Positions 24,341 to 33,621 of a stretch of 64,000 bases of DNA are shown piece after piece (the stretch's first letter is position 1; the number at the start of each line of letters is the position of its first letter). The DNA comes from Pseudomonadota bacterium (GTDB lineage Bacteria; Pseudomonadota; Alphaproteobacteria; Rhizobiales; Xanthobacteraceae). Location: NCBI GenBank assembly GCA_018240595.1, contig JAFEFL010000064.1, positions 186,001-250,000 of the forward strand, given 5' to 3'. The position numbers and the translations under genes are program-made. Below the pieces are notes generated by a model. That model worked only from the letters and a program-made list of their open reading frames with translations. It did not search any database and was not told where the DNA came from.

Positions 24341-24811
24341 ATGCAGCGAACGAAGGAAGACATCATTTCCGAAATCAGCGATTTGCTCGCGAACATGGCT
24401 GTTGGATATGTGTCGCGTCGCGCTGGCAAGCCCCAATTGCTCGATCACCGCGATGAAGCTCAAGATAACGCAGATAAGACCCTTGGCGTCTTCTTAGACG
24501 GATACGACGTGCATTCAGAAGATACAGCAAGACTAATGTTCCGTTTCGGCAAGGCGATCAGCCAAGAACTTGAATTGGGCGAATACAATTACGATCCGTA
24601 CTTCGACGTTGTCATAACTGCAGAGGGCGAGCTCAAGCTATCCGAGCTATTGCGACCGGGTGCGAATATTCGACCGCACATTCAGTCTACGACGATCTCG
24701 CGCGGCACCCACAACAAGTTACTAGACAAGGATGAAGCCGAGCTGGAGGTCATTCTTGGCAACTTGAAAAGCCAAGTGATGGTCAATGGGATTAGTGCGG
24801 AATTTGATTAG
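24341..24811 (+). CDS. Hypothetical protein, paralogue of the previous gene
   Basis: The 156-residue protein matches 23836-24309 in length and in the SELLRPGANI block, followed by a charged helix (KDEAELEVILGNLKSQ against SLDDLERILADLSEKA). Overall identity outside that block is low. No family is recognised. It starts 31 bases after the first copy, and the two should be co-transcribed. Confidence 0.55.
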   Translation: MQRTKEDIISEISDLLANMAVGYVSRRAGKPQLLDHRDEAQDNADKTLGVFLDGYDVHSEDTARLMFRFGKAISQELELGEYNYDPYFDVVITAEGELKLSELLRPGANIRPHIQSTTISRGTHNKLLDKDEAELEVILGNLKSQVMVNGISAEFD

Positions 24812-24960
24812 CCGGGACTAGCCGGATGTGCGCGGCACAATGTTTTTTGATGGGCGCTCCACTGAGCGACGACATTAAAATAAATTAGGTTGGAAGGGCG
24901 TCGCGGCGCTACAATCTGTCAGCGTGAAAAATCGCGCATTTTAAAAAGAAAGAATATTTT

Positions 24961-25356
24961 ATGACGGATAAGAGCGAGAGAAAATATTGGGGAAGGACGG
25001 AAGCGTTTGCTTGGCATTTCGACTGCACAACCGACTTTATGGCCTGGCAAGAAGAAGTTTATCTTGATTGCGCCGGCGAGATCGAACACCTGCACGACGC
25101 TATCGAGAAAGGCGAGCGTGTGGGAAAATTCAAAGTGGAAGAGCGGGGGAAAAATATTTTTGTGTTGCCCTCTGATGGCGACGTCGTCCTTATCCTTACT
25201 GCCAAATCACGGGACGCATTTCTACGGAGTCTCAAGCCATTGGTTGAAATTTGCGACCGAGAAATGCATGCCGACGTCGACGGACGCAAAGAGGAAGAGC
25301 TAAGTCTGCGCGAGAAAGTCGCAAGGTTTAAAGAATTTCACAGTAACTATAGCTGA
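24961..25356 (+). CDS. Hypothetical island protein
   Basis: The 131-residue protein is soluble, acidic and rich in aromatic residues (FAWHFDCTTDFMAWQEEVY) near its start. It has a central beta-like piece (KNIFVLPSDGDVVLILTAKS) and ends in a helix (KVARFKEFHSNY). The ATG is preceded by AAAAAGAAAGAAT. No domain is recognised. The reading frame lies in a lower-GC segment of the island. Confidence 0.55.
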   Translation: MTDKSERKYWGRTEAFAWHFDCTTDFMAWQEEVYLDCAGEIEHLHDAIEKGERVGKFKVEERGKNIFVLPSDGDVVLILTAKSRDAFLRSLKPLVEICDREMHADVDGRKEEELSLREKVARFKEFHSNYS

Positions 25357-25558
25357 ATATCCGCGACGTAGTGTACGCCGCTCGGTGGCAACCGTCGCGA
25401 TCAACATCATCCATTGGCGCATAAGCGCGCCATTTGGCATTTTGCGGGCGCGCAGTCGAAAGCGCGCCTAAGCCGGCAATTGTCTCTCCCGTGAGTTTTT
25501 GCGCAATTCTTGCTCGCGTCCCACATCGGCAATAAATATGTGAAGGGGAGCGTCTCGA

Positions 25559-25879
25559 ATGACCAAAGACTTAGTCCACCAAGCCTACGAAGAATTGCTG
25601 ATCATCGGCTGTATCAAAAGCCGGAGTGCCTTTTCTACGGACTGGCTGGGAATGGACGAGAGCTATTATCGTTCGGTGATGGCACGTGGCGAAAAGGTTA
25701 GTATCCGTGCGCAAGTGCATTTGGCGGCGAGACTGCGTGATAGCGGGATGGCGTTCGGGCGAGCAGAGCACGGGTTCATCGTGGCCAAGGCGCATATTCT
25801 GGTCGATCTGCACTGCCGGCTGCTTGAAGACCTATTCGACCGGGTAACAAGCGAAGCTCAGGGAATTGTTGTTGAGTAG
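25559..25879 (+). CDS. DUF6626-like hypothetical protein
   Basis: The 106-residue protein has LVHQAYEELLIIGCIKSRSAFSTDWLGMDESYYRSVMARG, a layout I associate with the DUF6626 family (short island proteins with a helix-turn-helix-like start). The rest is a long helix (VAKAHILVDLHCRLLEDLF). Family naming is from memory and unverified. No partner is evident. Confidence 0.5.
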   Translation: MTKDLVHQAYEELLIIGCIKSRSAFSTDWLGMDESYYRSVMARGEKVSIRAQVHLAARLRDSGMAFGRAEHGFIVAKAHILVDLHCRLLEDLFDRVTSEAQGIVVE

Positions 25880-25968
25880 TCCTGCTGCGCCCTAGCTTTC
25901 TAGCACCAGGTCCCCGCTTTTCCTGGCTGCTATTCCCTAATACGAGCGCCCTACAGCACGGCTACGCA

Positions 25969-25996
25969 CCTGCCCGCTAGTCGAGTAGCGGGCAGG
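25969..25996. repeat. 11-bp perfect hairpin in an intergenic region
   Basis: CCTGCCCGCTA and TAGCGGGCAGG flank a 6-base loop. No T-run follows on either strand, so it is not a plain terminator. The rest of 25880-26212 shows no gene; a CTTGT/ACAAG pair follows near 26036-26054. Confidence 0.5.
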
Positions 25997-26212
25997 GCAA
26001 AATCCGACGCGTATAAGCGTTTTTTTAAGCGGACTTGTCTATGGTACAAGCTGTAGCCCACGCCTTGGCGCTCGACGCAGCGTTTAGCGCCACACGAACC
26101 CATGAGCTCAAAGAGCTGGAAGGCGGGATGGAAACAGGCGTCATTTCGGTAGGAATAAAGAGCGCGTGACTGCACATAGTGCTTCTCGAAACACATTCAG
26201 GAGCACGCAGAC

Positions 26213-26641
26213 ATGGCCGTACTCAAATCCCTCAGCTTTGCCCCGCTTCCCAAGCTGTCATCGACGGACCCGACCGTTCACCGCAGGAATAAGCTCATCA
26301 CCCGCCTCAACCAGCAGATCGCGCTGGCGCAGGACCCGAACTTTGCGCTCACCCGGCAGAAGTGGGTGGAGGGGGACAACGGCAAAGAGCTGCGCGAGAC
26401 CAAGAAGCGTGTTCGTCCGTGGTGGCGCGTGGCTGATGCGTCCGGCAACCTCGTGTTGTCGATCCGTTATGGTGCCAAGCCCATTTCCTTCGAAAAGGGG
26501 AAGGAGGCAATCGTCGTGGGCAAGCGAGAGCAGCTCATCCCGACCATTGAGACGGTGATTGCGGCAGTCGAAGCCGGTGAGCTCGATCAAGTGCTCGGCG
26601 TGATGAGCAAGACAGCGGTTCAGATCCCGCGGAAGAAGTGA
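26213..26641 (+). CDS. DUF6641-like protein
   Basis: The 142-residue protein starts MAVLKSLSFAPLPKLSSTDPT and continues with IRYGAKPISFEKGKEAIVVGK and AAVEAGELDQVLGVMSK, a composition I recall for the DUF6641 family found in islands and plasmids. The function is unknown. ATG 26213 is preceded by AGGAG (CATTCAGGAGCACGCAGAC). A strong terminator follows. Confidence 0.6.
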   Translation: MAVLKSLSFAPLPKLSSTDPTVHRRNKLITRLNQQIALAQDPNFALTRQKWVEGDNGKELRETKKRVRPWWRVADASGNLVLSIRYGAKPISFEKGKEAIVVGKREQLIPTIETVIAAVEAGELDQVLGVMSKTAVQIPRKK

Positions 26642-26669
26642 ATAAAAAAAGAAAGTACAGCGCAATAGA

Positions 26670-26700
26670 GGGCGGCATTCGAAGTGCCGCCCTTCTGTTT
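26670..26700 (+). terminator. Rho-independent terminator
   Basis: GGGCGGCA (26670-26677), a 7-base loop and TGCCGCCC (26685-26692) are followed by TTCTGTTT. It lies directly after the DUF6641-like gene and upstream of the converging LysR gene. Confidence 0.85.
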
Positions 26701-26733
26701 GATACGCGTCGCATTAGGTGGTGCCTGCCACCA

Positions 26734-27615
26734 TCAATTCACTGCGCTGCCGTGCAATAATAGTTTCACTAACGGGTTCGGAAAATTCCGCTCGCGGGTG
26801 ACGGCATAGAATGTCTCAGCGATCCCGGGCAACCGGTTAGCCTCGCGCAGCACGCCGTTCGTCAACTCGTCCTTCACTACGATGGGCGGAAGAACCGCAA
26901 GACCGATGCCCTCACGCGCCAACAGGCGCATCATGGCCATGTCGTCGACTTCGGCCACGATGTGAGGGGTAATGCCCATGCGGTCGACAAGAGCATCGAA
27001 GCCCATGCGTATGCCGCTGTCGGCCGTCGGCAGGATGATGGCGTGCTGGGTCAAAAGCTCAGCCAATTTTGGCCGCTTGCCGACACGGGTGGGCGTTCCG
27101 ACAAGGCTCACGCGCTGTTCGGAGATACGGTGCGAAATGATGGTCGACGCCGCATCGCGCACGCGGGGCTGATTGAGCAGGACGACGTCGTGCCCGAGCG
27201 TATCGAGGTCGCGCAACAATTCGGCGGTCGTTCCAGAACGCAGAATGACATTTACATCGGTTCGCTTGAGAATAGGCCGGAGGAAGCCGATCAGAAAATT
27301 TCGAGACAAGGTCGCCAGTGCGCCGATGCGGATCGTTTGCCGGGGGCGCTCGGCGCCTTTGAGGGTGTGGATGAGCTCATCGCCCGTGGCGAAAATCGAA
27401 TTGGCGTAATCAAGCGTGATGCGGCCTGCTTCGGTCAGGCGCAGCTGGCGGTTTCGGCGCTCGAAGAGCTTATGCCCCAGCCGGTCTTCCAGATTCCTAA
27501 TCTGGGTCGATAGCGCGGATTGCGAGAGATTGAGGTGTTTGGCCGCCTTGGTCAGGTTGCCCTCGCGGGCGACGGTCCAGAAATAACGAAGATGGTGATA
27601 ATTGAGGGCGGTCAT
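26734..27615 (-). CDS. LysR-family regulator of the dab operon
   Basis: The 293-residue protein has an N-terminal LysR winged helix (LNYHHLRYFWTVAREGNLTKAAKHLNLSQSALSTQIRNLEDRLG) and a periplasmic-binding-protein-like effector domain (IRIGALATLSRNFLIGFL). It resembles NhaR/CbbR-like members. It is divergent from dabB by 34 bases, the position of a dab regulator. Two 15-base palindromes in the gap are likely targets. It would activate inorganic-carbon uptake at low CO2; the effector is unknown. Confidence 0.88.
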   Translation of the reverse strand: MTALNYHHLRYFWTVAREGNLTKAAKHLNLSQSALSTQIRNLEDRLGHKLFERRNRQLRLTEAGRITLDYANSIFATGDELIHTLKGAERPRQTIRIGALATLSRNFLIGFLRPILKRTDVNVILRSGTTAELLRDLDTLGHDVVLLNQPRVRDAASTIISHRISEQRVSLVGTPTRVGKRPKLAELLTQHAIILPTADSGIRMGFDALVDRMGITPHIVAEVDDMAMMRLLAREGIGLAVLPPIVVKDELTNGVLREANRLPGIAETFYAVTRERNFPNPLVKLLLHGSAVN

Positions 27616-27618
27616 TCA

Positions 27619-27633
27619 TTCTATTAAATAGAA
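27619..27633. promoter_or_regulatory. Predicted LysR operator 1
   Basis: TTCTATT-a-AATAGAA, a perfect 7-1-7 palindrome containing the T-N11-A LysR box, lies 3-17 bases upstream of the regulator's start codon and between the two divergent genes. Confidence 0.55.
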
Positions 27634-27642
27634 CGATTTGTG

Positions 27643-27657
27643 AAATACAATGTATTT
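27643..27657. promoter_or_regulatory. Predicted LysR operator 2
   Basis: AAATACA-a-TGTATTT is a second perfect 7-1-7 palindrome. It overlaps the upstream-most ATG of dabB (27650), which argues that dabB is translated from a later start. Confidence 0.45.
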
Positions 27658-27733
27658 TTTAAATTCAGCTGTCTTCGCTAGCTCTTGGGGGCATCGGCCT
27701 TCTGCCGCTGGAGACCTCCGAGTCGTGACCGAC

Positions 27734-29311
27734 ATGCTGCCCCTCATGGACCCTTTTTCTGTTGTATTCGCGGCAGTCGTTGCCTTCTGCGGACCGGGAC
27801 AGCGCCCGCGTGCGACGCTGGTTGTCGCGCAGCTGGCCGGTGCTGCGGCCTTGCTGGTGTCGATCACCGCAGCCTTTGTCCTGGCCACATATGGTCCCGG
27901 GCAAAGTCGCTGCCTCGGCGGTGATCCTCTGTGCCTCGCGGCGCGCCTCGACACCGTCAGCGTCACGATGCTGCTGCTCGTCTCCTTCGTTGGCCTCGTG
28001 GTGCTGCGCTATGCGTCGACCTATCTGGATGGCGAGCTCAGGCAAGGCGCCTTCATGGGCTGGCTTTGCCTGACGCTCGCCTGCGTGCTGCTGCTGGTTC
28101 AATCGGGCTCCCTGCTTCAGTTCGCAGGGGCATGGGTGGCGACGAGCCTCTGCCTTCACCGGCTCCTTCTTTATTATCCCGACCGGCTTCAGGCCCGGCG
28201 CGCGGCGCGCAAGAAATTCATCACGGCCCGCGTCGGCGACGGTGCGCTGGTCCTTGGCTTTATCCTGTTGGCCATCGCCTATCGGACCGGCGACATTGCG
28301 CAGATTGTATCGGCAGCGAGAGAAGGGAACGCGCCACCGGCCGCGATTTTTGCTGCCGCTTTGATGGCGGTCGCGGCGCTTCTTAAATCCGCGCAGTTCC
28401 CGACGCATGGCTGGCTGACGGAAGTCATGGAGACGCCGACGCCCGTCTCGGCGCTGCTGCATGCGGGCGTGATTAACGCGGGCGGCTTTCTTCTCATCCG
28501 CTTCGCCGATGTGATGCTGCTTGCCCCCGGCGTTCTCGCAACGCTCGCGCTGATTGGCGGGTTTACCGCGCTGTTTGCCGCGCTCGTGATGCTGACCCAG
28601 GCTGCGGTCAAGACGTCGCTGGCATGGTCGACCATTGCGCAGATGGGCTTCATGATCCTCGAATGCGGGCTTGGGTTATTCCCGCTGGCGCTGCTGCACA
28701 TCGTCGCGCATTCGCTCTACAAGGCGCATGCGTTCCTGTCTTCGGGTGACGCCGTGGAGCGTGTGGCCTCGGTCTCACGGCCGGGACCGGTTGCCATTCC
28801 CGATAGCGCGGCGGTCGGCAAGGCGATGATGCTTGCCCTGCTGATTTACGTGGCCATCGGCGCCGTCGCAGGCATTGCGCATAAATCCCCGCAAGCGATC
28901 GCGCTCGGCGCGATCCTCGTCTTCGGGGTGGCGTATCTCTTGGCACAAGGTCTCGCCGATCAGGCTCCGCGTGCGTTGACGTGGCGAACGGCGGCCGCCT
29001 CGGTTGCGGCGGCCATAGGGTATTTTGTTTTGCAAACGCTTGCGGAGTTCCTGACACGTGGCGCTTTGCCTCCGGCGCCGCCGCCCGGTCCTCTCGAATG
29101 GGCCGTCATCGTGCTGGCCGTCTTCAGCTTTGGCACCGTTGCGCTTGCTCAAGCCCTGTTTCCCCTCTGGGCCTATCACCCCGCCGCCGCTGGATTGCGG
29201 GTGCATCTTTCGAACGGGCTTTACGCCAACGCTGTGTTTGACCGGCTGATCGGGGGGTGGACATGGCCACGGATGAACGAGAAGGCCGCAATGAAGGAAG
29301 AACACGCATGA
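27734..29311 (+). CDS. dabB: DabB, proton-conducting (NuoL/MrpA-like) membrane subunit
   Basis: The 525-residue protein has about a dozen hydrophobic segments and the proton-channel signature of complex I-type antiporters: FPTHGWLTEVMETPTPVSALLHAGVINAGGFLL and TSLAWSTIAQMGFMI. In the dab system this subunit couples proton flow to DabA and forms a two-subunit inorganic-carbon pump. The annotated frame could start at 27650, but that ATG lies inside a palindrome; ATG 27734 gives the usual short N-terminus. The stop overlaps the dabA ATG (ATGA). Confidence 0.9.
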   Translation: MLPLMDPFSVVFAAVVAFCGPGQRPRATLVVAQLAGAAALLVSITAAFVLATYGPGQSRCLGGDPLCLAARLDTVSVTMLLLVSFVGLVVLRYASTYLDGELRQGAFMGWLCLTLACVLLLVQSGSLLQFAGAWVATSLCLHRLLLYYPDRLQARRAARKKFITARVGDGALVLGFILLAIAYRTGDIAQIVSAAREGNAPPAAIFAAALMAVAALLKSAQFPTHGWLTEVMETPTPVSALLHAGVINAGGFLLIRFADVMLLAPGVLATLALIGGFTALFAALVMLTQAAVKTSLAWSTIAQMGFMILECGLGLFPLALLHIVAHSLYKAHAFLSSGDAVERVASVSRPGPVAIPDSAAVGKAMMLALLIYVAIGAVAGIAHKSPQAIALGAILVFGVAYLLAQGLADQAPRALTWRTAAASVAAAIGYFVLQTLAEFLTRGALPPAPPPGPLEWAVIVLAVFSFGTVALAQALFPLWAYHPAAAGLRVHLSNGLYANAVFDRLIGGWTWPRMNEKAAMKEEHA

Positions 29312-31713
29312 GCGTCGCTTTGGATCAGACAGTCATGGACAGCGCGAGCAAGGCGGCACGGGCAGTCCCGCCCCTGTGGCCGCTTGCGTCAAGCGTTGCA
29401 GTGAACCCTTTCCTTGGGCAGGGCGATCTCGGCCTCGCGGAGACCGCCGCACGTCTTGAACGCGTCGCCGAAGCTCGCGTGACCATGCCAAGACCCTGGT
29501 ATGCGAAGAAGATCGATGACGGCTCCCTATCGGATGAGGATATTCATAAGGCGCTCTCCGCGACATCCAGATCGCATCCCGCCATGGATGTCGCCTCGGT
29601 AAAGGCGGCGGCGCGGCGGCTGCAACCTTTGCCGCTGGTGCTACCGACCGTTGCCGATCACGCGGCGGAGGTTTCGCGGATCGATTGGCCGCGCATCATC
29701 GACGAGCGCATCGGCGCATGGGCCGCAAGTTACTTTGATGAAGGCCAAGCATTGTGGTCTGCGCCGAAGGGTAGGAACGCCTATGCGGCATGGCGCGCTT
29801 ACGCAACGCATGACCTGACCCCTGAAATCGCCGGTCTTTCAGGCTTCTCTTCCTTTGTCGCCGATGCTCCCGAATACGCGTCCGAAGTCATTTGCAAGGC
29901 AGTCGAGACGCTTGGCATAAGCGATGGCGCGTGTGAGCTTTATTTCCACCGCCTCCTCATGACGCTCGGCGGCTGGAGCCAGCTGGCCCATTACAGGCTG
30001 TGGCAGGCGGAGCTGGATGGAAGCCCCGATACGTCAGTCACCGATCTTCTTGCCGTCCGGCTGGTCTGGGAAGAGGCCTTGCTGCGCTGCTACGGCACCC
30101 CTTTGCGGTCAAAGTGGAAGAATACCTGCGCGCTCTATGAAGCGCCTCTGGTTCCCTCATCGGATCACCTGATCGATGCCGTCCTGCAGGAGGCGGCGGA
30201 GCGAGCGGCCCAGCGCGTGCTTGGCGAACGTCTCGCCAGACCTTCGCATGATCCTGAAGCTTCGACCCGGCCTGCGCTGCAGGTAGCGTTTTGCATCGAT
30301 GTGCGGTCGGAAGTGTTTCGCCGCGCGCTGGAAAGCATCGACCCCTCCATTACCACTCTGGGCTTTGCGGGCTTCTTCGGACTTGCGACCTCGTACCGCG
30401 GCTTTGCATCCGATGTCGAGGAGCGGCATTTGCCGGTCCTCTTGCGGCCCGCGCTCGCCAGCCTGTCCTGCGAGGCGGGAACGAAGAAAGAGGCCTCGGC
30501 ACGCTTTGCGGCGCGCGCTTCGCGGGCCTGGACGCGGTTTAAAGTCGCGGCGGTGTCGTCCTTTGCCTTCGTCGAAGCGATGGGGCTGGTCTATTTCGCC
30601 AAGCTTGCCAAGGATGCCTTGGGTCTTGTCACGCACAAACACGCACCCGGTCCCGCGCCGGTCATCGTCAAAGGACTGGATGATGCGGTCGCGCGCGTCG
30701 ATGCCGCCGAGAACATCCTGCGGGCGATGTCGCTCACGAGTGGCTTTGCGCGGTTGGTGGTGATCGCGGGTCATGGGGCGAACGTCACCAACAACCCGCA
30801 TGCCAGTGCCCTTCATTGCGGCGCATGCGGGGGACATGCCGGTGACGTCAATGCGCGGCTTTTGGCGCAGCTATTGAATGAAAAAGCGGTGCGGCTTGGC
30901 CTCGCGGGGCGGGGCATAGCCATTCCTGACGATGCGCTTTTCGTGGCGGCGCTTCATGATACGACAACAGACAGCGTAACGCTGTTCGAGAAGGATTGTG
31001 GCTCCAGCTCACACAACGGCGATCTTGCGCAGGCGCGGCGCTGGTTCGAGAGCGCGGGCGAGCTGGCGCGGGCTGAACGCGCCTTGCGCCTTCCGGGCGC
31101 GGGCGGCGAGCGGGACGTGATGAAGCGCAGCCGCAACTGGTCGGAGATACGCCCGGAATGGGGGCTTGCGGGCTGCAACGCCTTCATCGCCGCGCCGCGT
31201 GCTGTCACCAAGGGCAAATCGCTTCAAGGCCGTGCCTTCCTCCACGATTACGACTGGAAGAAGGACAGGGACTTCGGGGTGCTTGAGCTGATCCTGACGG
31301 CGCCCGTGGTCGTGGCAAGCTGGATCAGCCTGCAATATTACGGCTCCACGGTCGCGCCCGATGTGTTCGGCGGCGGCAACAAACTGCTGCATAACGTCGT
31401 GGGCGGCGTCGGCGTGGTCGAGGGCAATGGCGGCGTGCTGCGCGGCGGCCTGCCATGGCAGTCGGTGCATGATGGCGAGCAGTATATACATGAGCCGCTT
31501 CGGCTCTCGGTCTGCATCGCCGCGCCGCGCCAGGCGATCGGTGAGATATTGGAGCGGCACGCAAATGTGCGTTCCTTGTTCGATAACAGATGGCTGCATC
31601 TGTTTGCCCTCGATGAAGCTGGTCGCATGGCGTGGCGCTATGCGGGAGAGCTTGCCTGGACACCGGAAAAGGACGCCCTGTCCGCCGTGGAGGCGCTGGA
31701 GGCTGCCGGATGA
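29308..31713 (+). CDS. dabA: DabA, zinc-dependent inorganic-carbon transporter subunit (DUF2309)
   Basis: The 801-residue cytoplasmic protein belongs to the DabA/DUF2309 family, a beta-carbonic-anhydrase-like active site tied to a membrane proton channel. Zinc ligands and catalytic residues are visible: Cys329 and Asp331 in VAFCIDVRSEVF, His489 in VIAGHGANVTNN and Cys504 in ASALHCGACGG. The 15-residue spacing from His to Cys matches the characterised Halothiobacillus protein. ATG 29308 overlaps the dabB stop and has GGAAG upstream. It would convert CO2 to bicarbonate inside the cell. Confidence 0.95.
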   Translation: MSVALDQTVMDSASKAARAVPPLWPLASSVAVNPFLGQGDLGLAETAARLERVAEARVTMPRPWYAKKIDDGSLSDEDIHKALSATSRSHPAMDVASVKAAARRLQPLPLVLPTVADHAAEVSRIDWPRIIDERIGAWAASYFDEGQALWSAPKGRNAYAAWRAYATHDLTPEIAGLSGFSSFVADAPEYASEVICKAVETLGISDGACELYFHRLLMTLGGWSQLAHYRLWQAELDGSPDTSVTDLLAVRLVWEEALLRCYGTPLRSKWKNTCALYEAPLVPSSDHLIDAVLQEAAERAAQRVLGERLARPSHDPEASTRPALQVAFCIDVRSEVFRRALESIDPSITTLGFAGFFGLATSYRGFASDVEERHLPVLLRPALASLSCEAGTKKEASARFAARASRAWTRFKVAAVSSFAFVEAMGLVYFAKLAKDALGLVTHKHAPGPAPVIVKGLDDAVARVDAAENILRAMSLTSGFARLVVIAGHGANVTNNPHASALHCGACGGHAGDVNARLLAQLLNEKAVRLGLAGRGIAIPDDALFVAALHDTTTDSVTLFEKDCGSSSHNGDLAQARRWFESAGELARAERALRLPGAGGERDVMKRSRNWSEIRPEWGLAGCNAFIAAPRAVTKGKSLQGRAFLHDYDWKKDRDFGVLELILTAPVVVASWISLQYYGSTVAPDVFGGGNKLLHNVVGGVGVVEGNGGVLRGGLPWQSVHDGEQYIHEPLRLSVCIAAPRQAIGEILERHANVRSLFDNRWLHLFALDEAGRMAWRYAGELAWTPEKDALSAVEALEAAG

Positions 31714-32567
31714 GCGGGCTCTATGCCGGACGGACGGCGGTCGTCGCGACCATGCATGGCAAGGAAAAGGCCATCGGCCCTTCGTTCTGTTCAAGGCTTG
31801 GCATGACAACCCTCGTGCCGGAGATGTTCGACACAGATCTTCTTGGTACTTTCACCGGAGAAATTCCCCGCTTCGGCAGCATGGAAGACGCGGTCATCGC
31901 CAAGGCCCGCGCGGCCATAAGGATAACCGGTCATGCGCTCAGCATCGCAAGCGAGGGCAGCTATGGTCCGCATCCGCAGATTCCCTTTATCGCGGCGGGC
32001 ATCGAACTGATGGTGTTCGTCGACGATGAACGCGGGATAGTCATCAAGGAGAGCCTGATCGACGAAGCGCCGGTATTCGCCCATGTGACGGCGCGTGACG
32101 GTGAAGACATAAGCGCATTTCTTGCGCAGGTTGGTTTCCCGGATCACGCCCTGATCGCGAGCCCTAATAAGCCGGGTTTGATCAGGCCGCGTTTTCACAA
32201 AGGCCTCAACACGAAGGGAGCGCTAACGGCGGCCATGGCTTCCAGCTGCGCTGAGTCCACCGACGGACGCGTCCTCGTCCAGACGGATATGCGAGCCCAT
32301 ATGAACCCGACGCGGATGCAGGCCCTCGAAAAACTGGCCGGTCGGCTCGTGGAACGGATTGCTTGCACCTGTCCTTCCTGCCGGTCGCCTGGCTTTGGCG
32401 TGGTCGGCGTGGAGAAGGGGTTGCCGTGTGAATATTGCGGCGGCCCCAGCGTCCTAGTCCGCCAGGACATCCTTGGTTGCGTGAACTGCGCCCATAAAGA
32501 GACGCGGGCGCGCAAGGACGGCATGACGACGGCAGAACAACGCTTTTGCACCGAATGCAATCCGTAG
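31710..32567 (+). CDS. DUF6671-like protein with C-terminal cysteine clusters
   Basis: The 285-residue protein begins MSGLYAGRTAVVATMHGKEKAIGP. A globular N-terminal domain (GPHPQIPFIAAGIELMVFVDDERG) is followed by a C-terminal zinc-ribbon-like region with four Cys-x-x-Cys pairs (CTCPSCRS, CEYCGG, CVNCAH, CTECNP). It starts on the dabA stop (ATGA overlap), so it belongs to the same operon and should be made in proportion to DabA. I recall the family as DUF6671; its role is unknown. A zinc-supply or assembly role for DabA is an inference from context. Confidence 0.7.
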   Translation: MSGLYAGRTAVVATMHGKEKAIGPSFCSRLGMTTLVPEMFDTDLLGTFTGEIPRFGSMEDAVIAKARAAIRITGHALSIASEGSYGPHPQIPFIAAGIELMVFVDDERGIVIKESLIDEAPVFAHVTARDGEDISAFLAQVGFPDHALIASPNKPGLIRPRFHKGLNTKGALTAAMASSCAESTDGRVLVQTDMRAHMNPTRMQALEKLAGRLVERIACTCPSCRSPGFGVVGVEKGLPCEYCGGPSVLVRQDILGCVNCAHKETRARKDGMTTAEQRFCTECNP

Positions 32568-33032
32568 CGAAAGTCTAGCCTTGTACGTCAACTGGATGTT
32601 TCATTGCATTCCTAGCACCAAGGCATTGAACATTCGAAGGAATGTCGATTTCAAGATTCTATACGAAGAATCACCTACAGAGGTTGCGTCAGCGAAACCA
32701 AATGCATTCGTTATTTCATGATATTTTCAAGCGCTGATTTATCCACTTCAACGGCGCCATGCCGCATGCCGATCGCCAACGCTCGATTTGCAACATCGGA
32801 CGCCGTTCAAGCGATTGGCTTCCATTAAACCGCTCATTCCGCACGACTAGTTCTTGTCTGAACGCCACCAAGCGCGACTGCGGATATCTCATACAATAAC
32901 GATAAGATGACATTTCGAGCTAACCGCTTGAAATACGGAAACTTTGCTGCCCGTCTGAATTTGGTTGCCCAACCGAATCATCAGAAAATACGTTGCTTTC
33001 GTGCAAAGCATTACATTTGAGCGGTCTGCGCA
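32568..33032. other. Intergenic stretch with no clear gene
   Basis: Only weak, short frames occur (for example 32716-32913 on the minus strand), and none has a ribosome site or family look. The last 40 bases (CAAAGCATT.CATTTGAG) are repeated before the recombinase fragment at 49513. Confidence 0.4.
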
Positions 33033-33605
33033 ATGAAGCAGGCCAAGACATTGCGGGCAGACGAGATCAAGCGCGTCCTCGCTTACGTCGCGACACGACG
33101 CCATGCGATCAGAGATCGCGCCATCATCGTTACCAGCTTCCAGAGCGGCATGCGGGCGCACGAAATGGCTTCGCTGCGCATCGGTGATGTCGTCGATGAA
33201 GCCGGCAACGTTCGAGGCGAGATCATCCTAAAGCCCGAGCAGACGAAGGGCCGCTTCAGTCGACGGGTGTTCGTCAATGCCAGGCTGAAGAAGGAACTGG
33301 CCATTTATCTGAAGCAGGCATGCGCCGGTATGTCGGCATCCGAGCCGCTGTTTCGCTCGCAGAAGCGGCATGCCTTCAATGGCAACACGATGTGCCAGCT
33401 GTTCCTCAACATCTACAAAGAAGCCGGTATCAAAGGGGCAAGCTCACACAGCGGCAGACGGACGTTCATCACCAATCTTGCCAGCAAATCGATCTCCGTA
33501 CGAGTGCTCGCGGCGCTCGCGGGCCATAGCTCGATCTCCACGACGCAGCGATACATCGATGTCAACGATGATCAACTGCGCAATGCCGTCGAGCTGGTGT
33601 CGTAA
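33033..33605 (+). CDS. Tyrosine recombinase (XerC/D-like, catalytic domain only)
   Basis: The 190-residue protein has the catalytic Arg in SFQSGMRAHEMASLRIGDV, the His-x-x-Arg region of SSHSGRRTFITNLAS, a His in LAGHSSISTTQRYIDVN and the Tyr just after it. No N-terminal core-binding domain is present, so it is shorter than Xer enzymes; small catalytic-only recombinases of this kind occur in islands. The first 60 codons and the leader are repeated as a fragment at 49513. Confidence 0.82.
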   Translation: MKQAKTLRADEIKRVLAYVATRRHAIRDRAIIVTSFQSGMRAHEMASLRIGDVVDEAGNVRGEIILKPEQTKGRFSRRVFVNARLKKELAIYLKQACAGMSASEPLFRSQKRHAFNGNTMCQLFLNIYKEAGIKGASSHSGRRTFITNLASKSISVRVLAALAGHSSISTTQRYIDVNDDQLRNAVELVS

Positions 33606-33621
33606 GGGGAAGTTAAACCGC

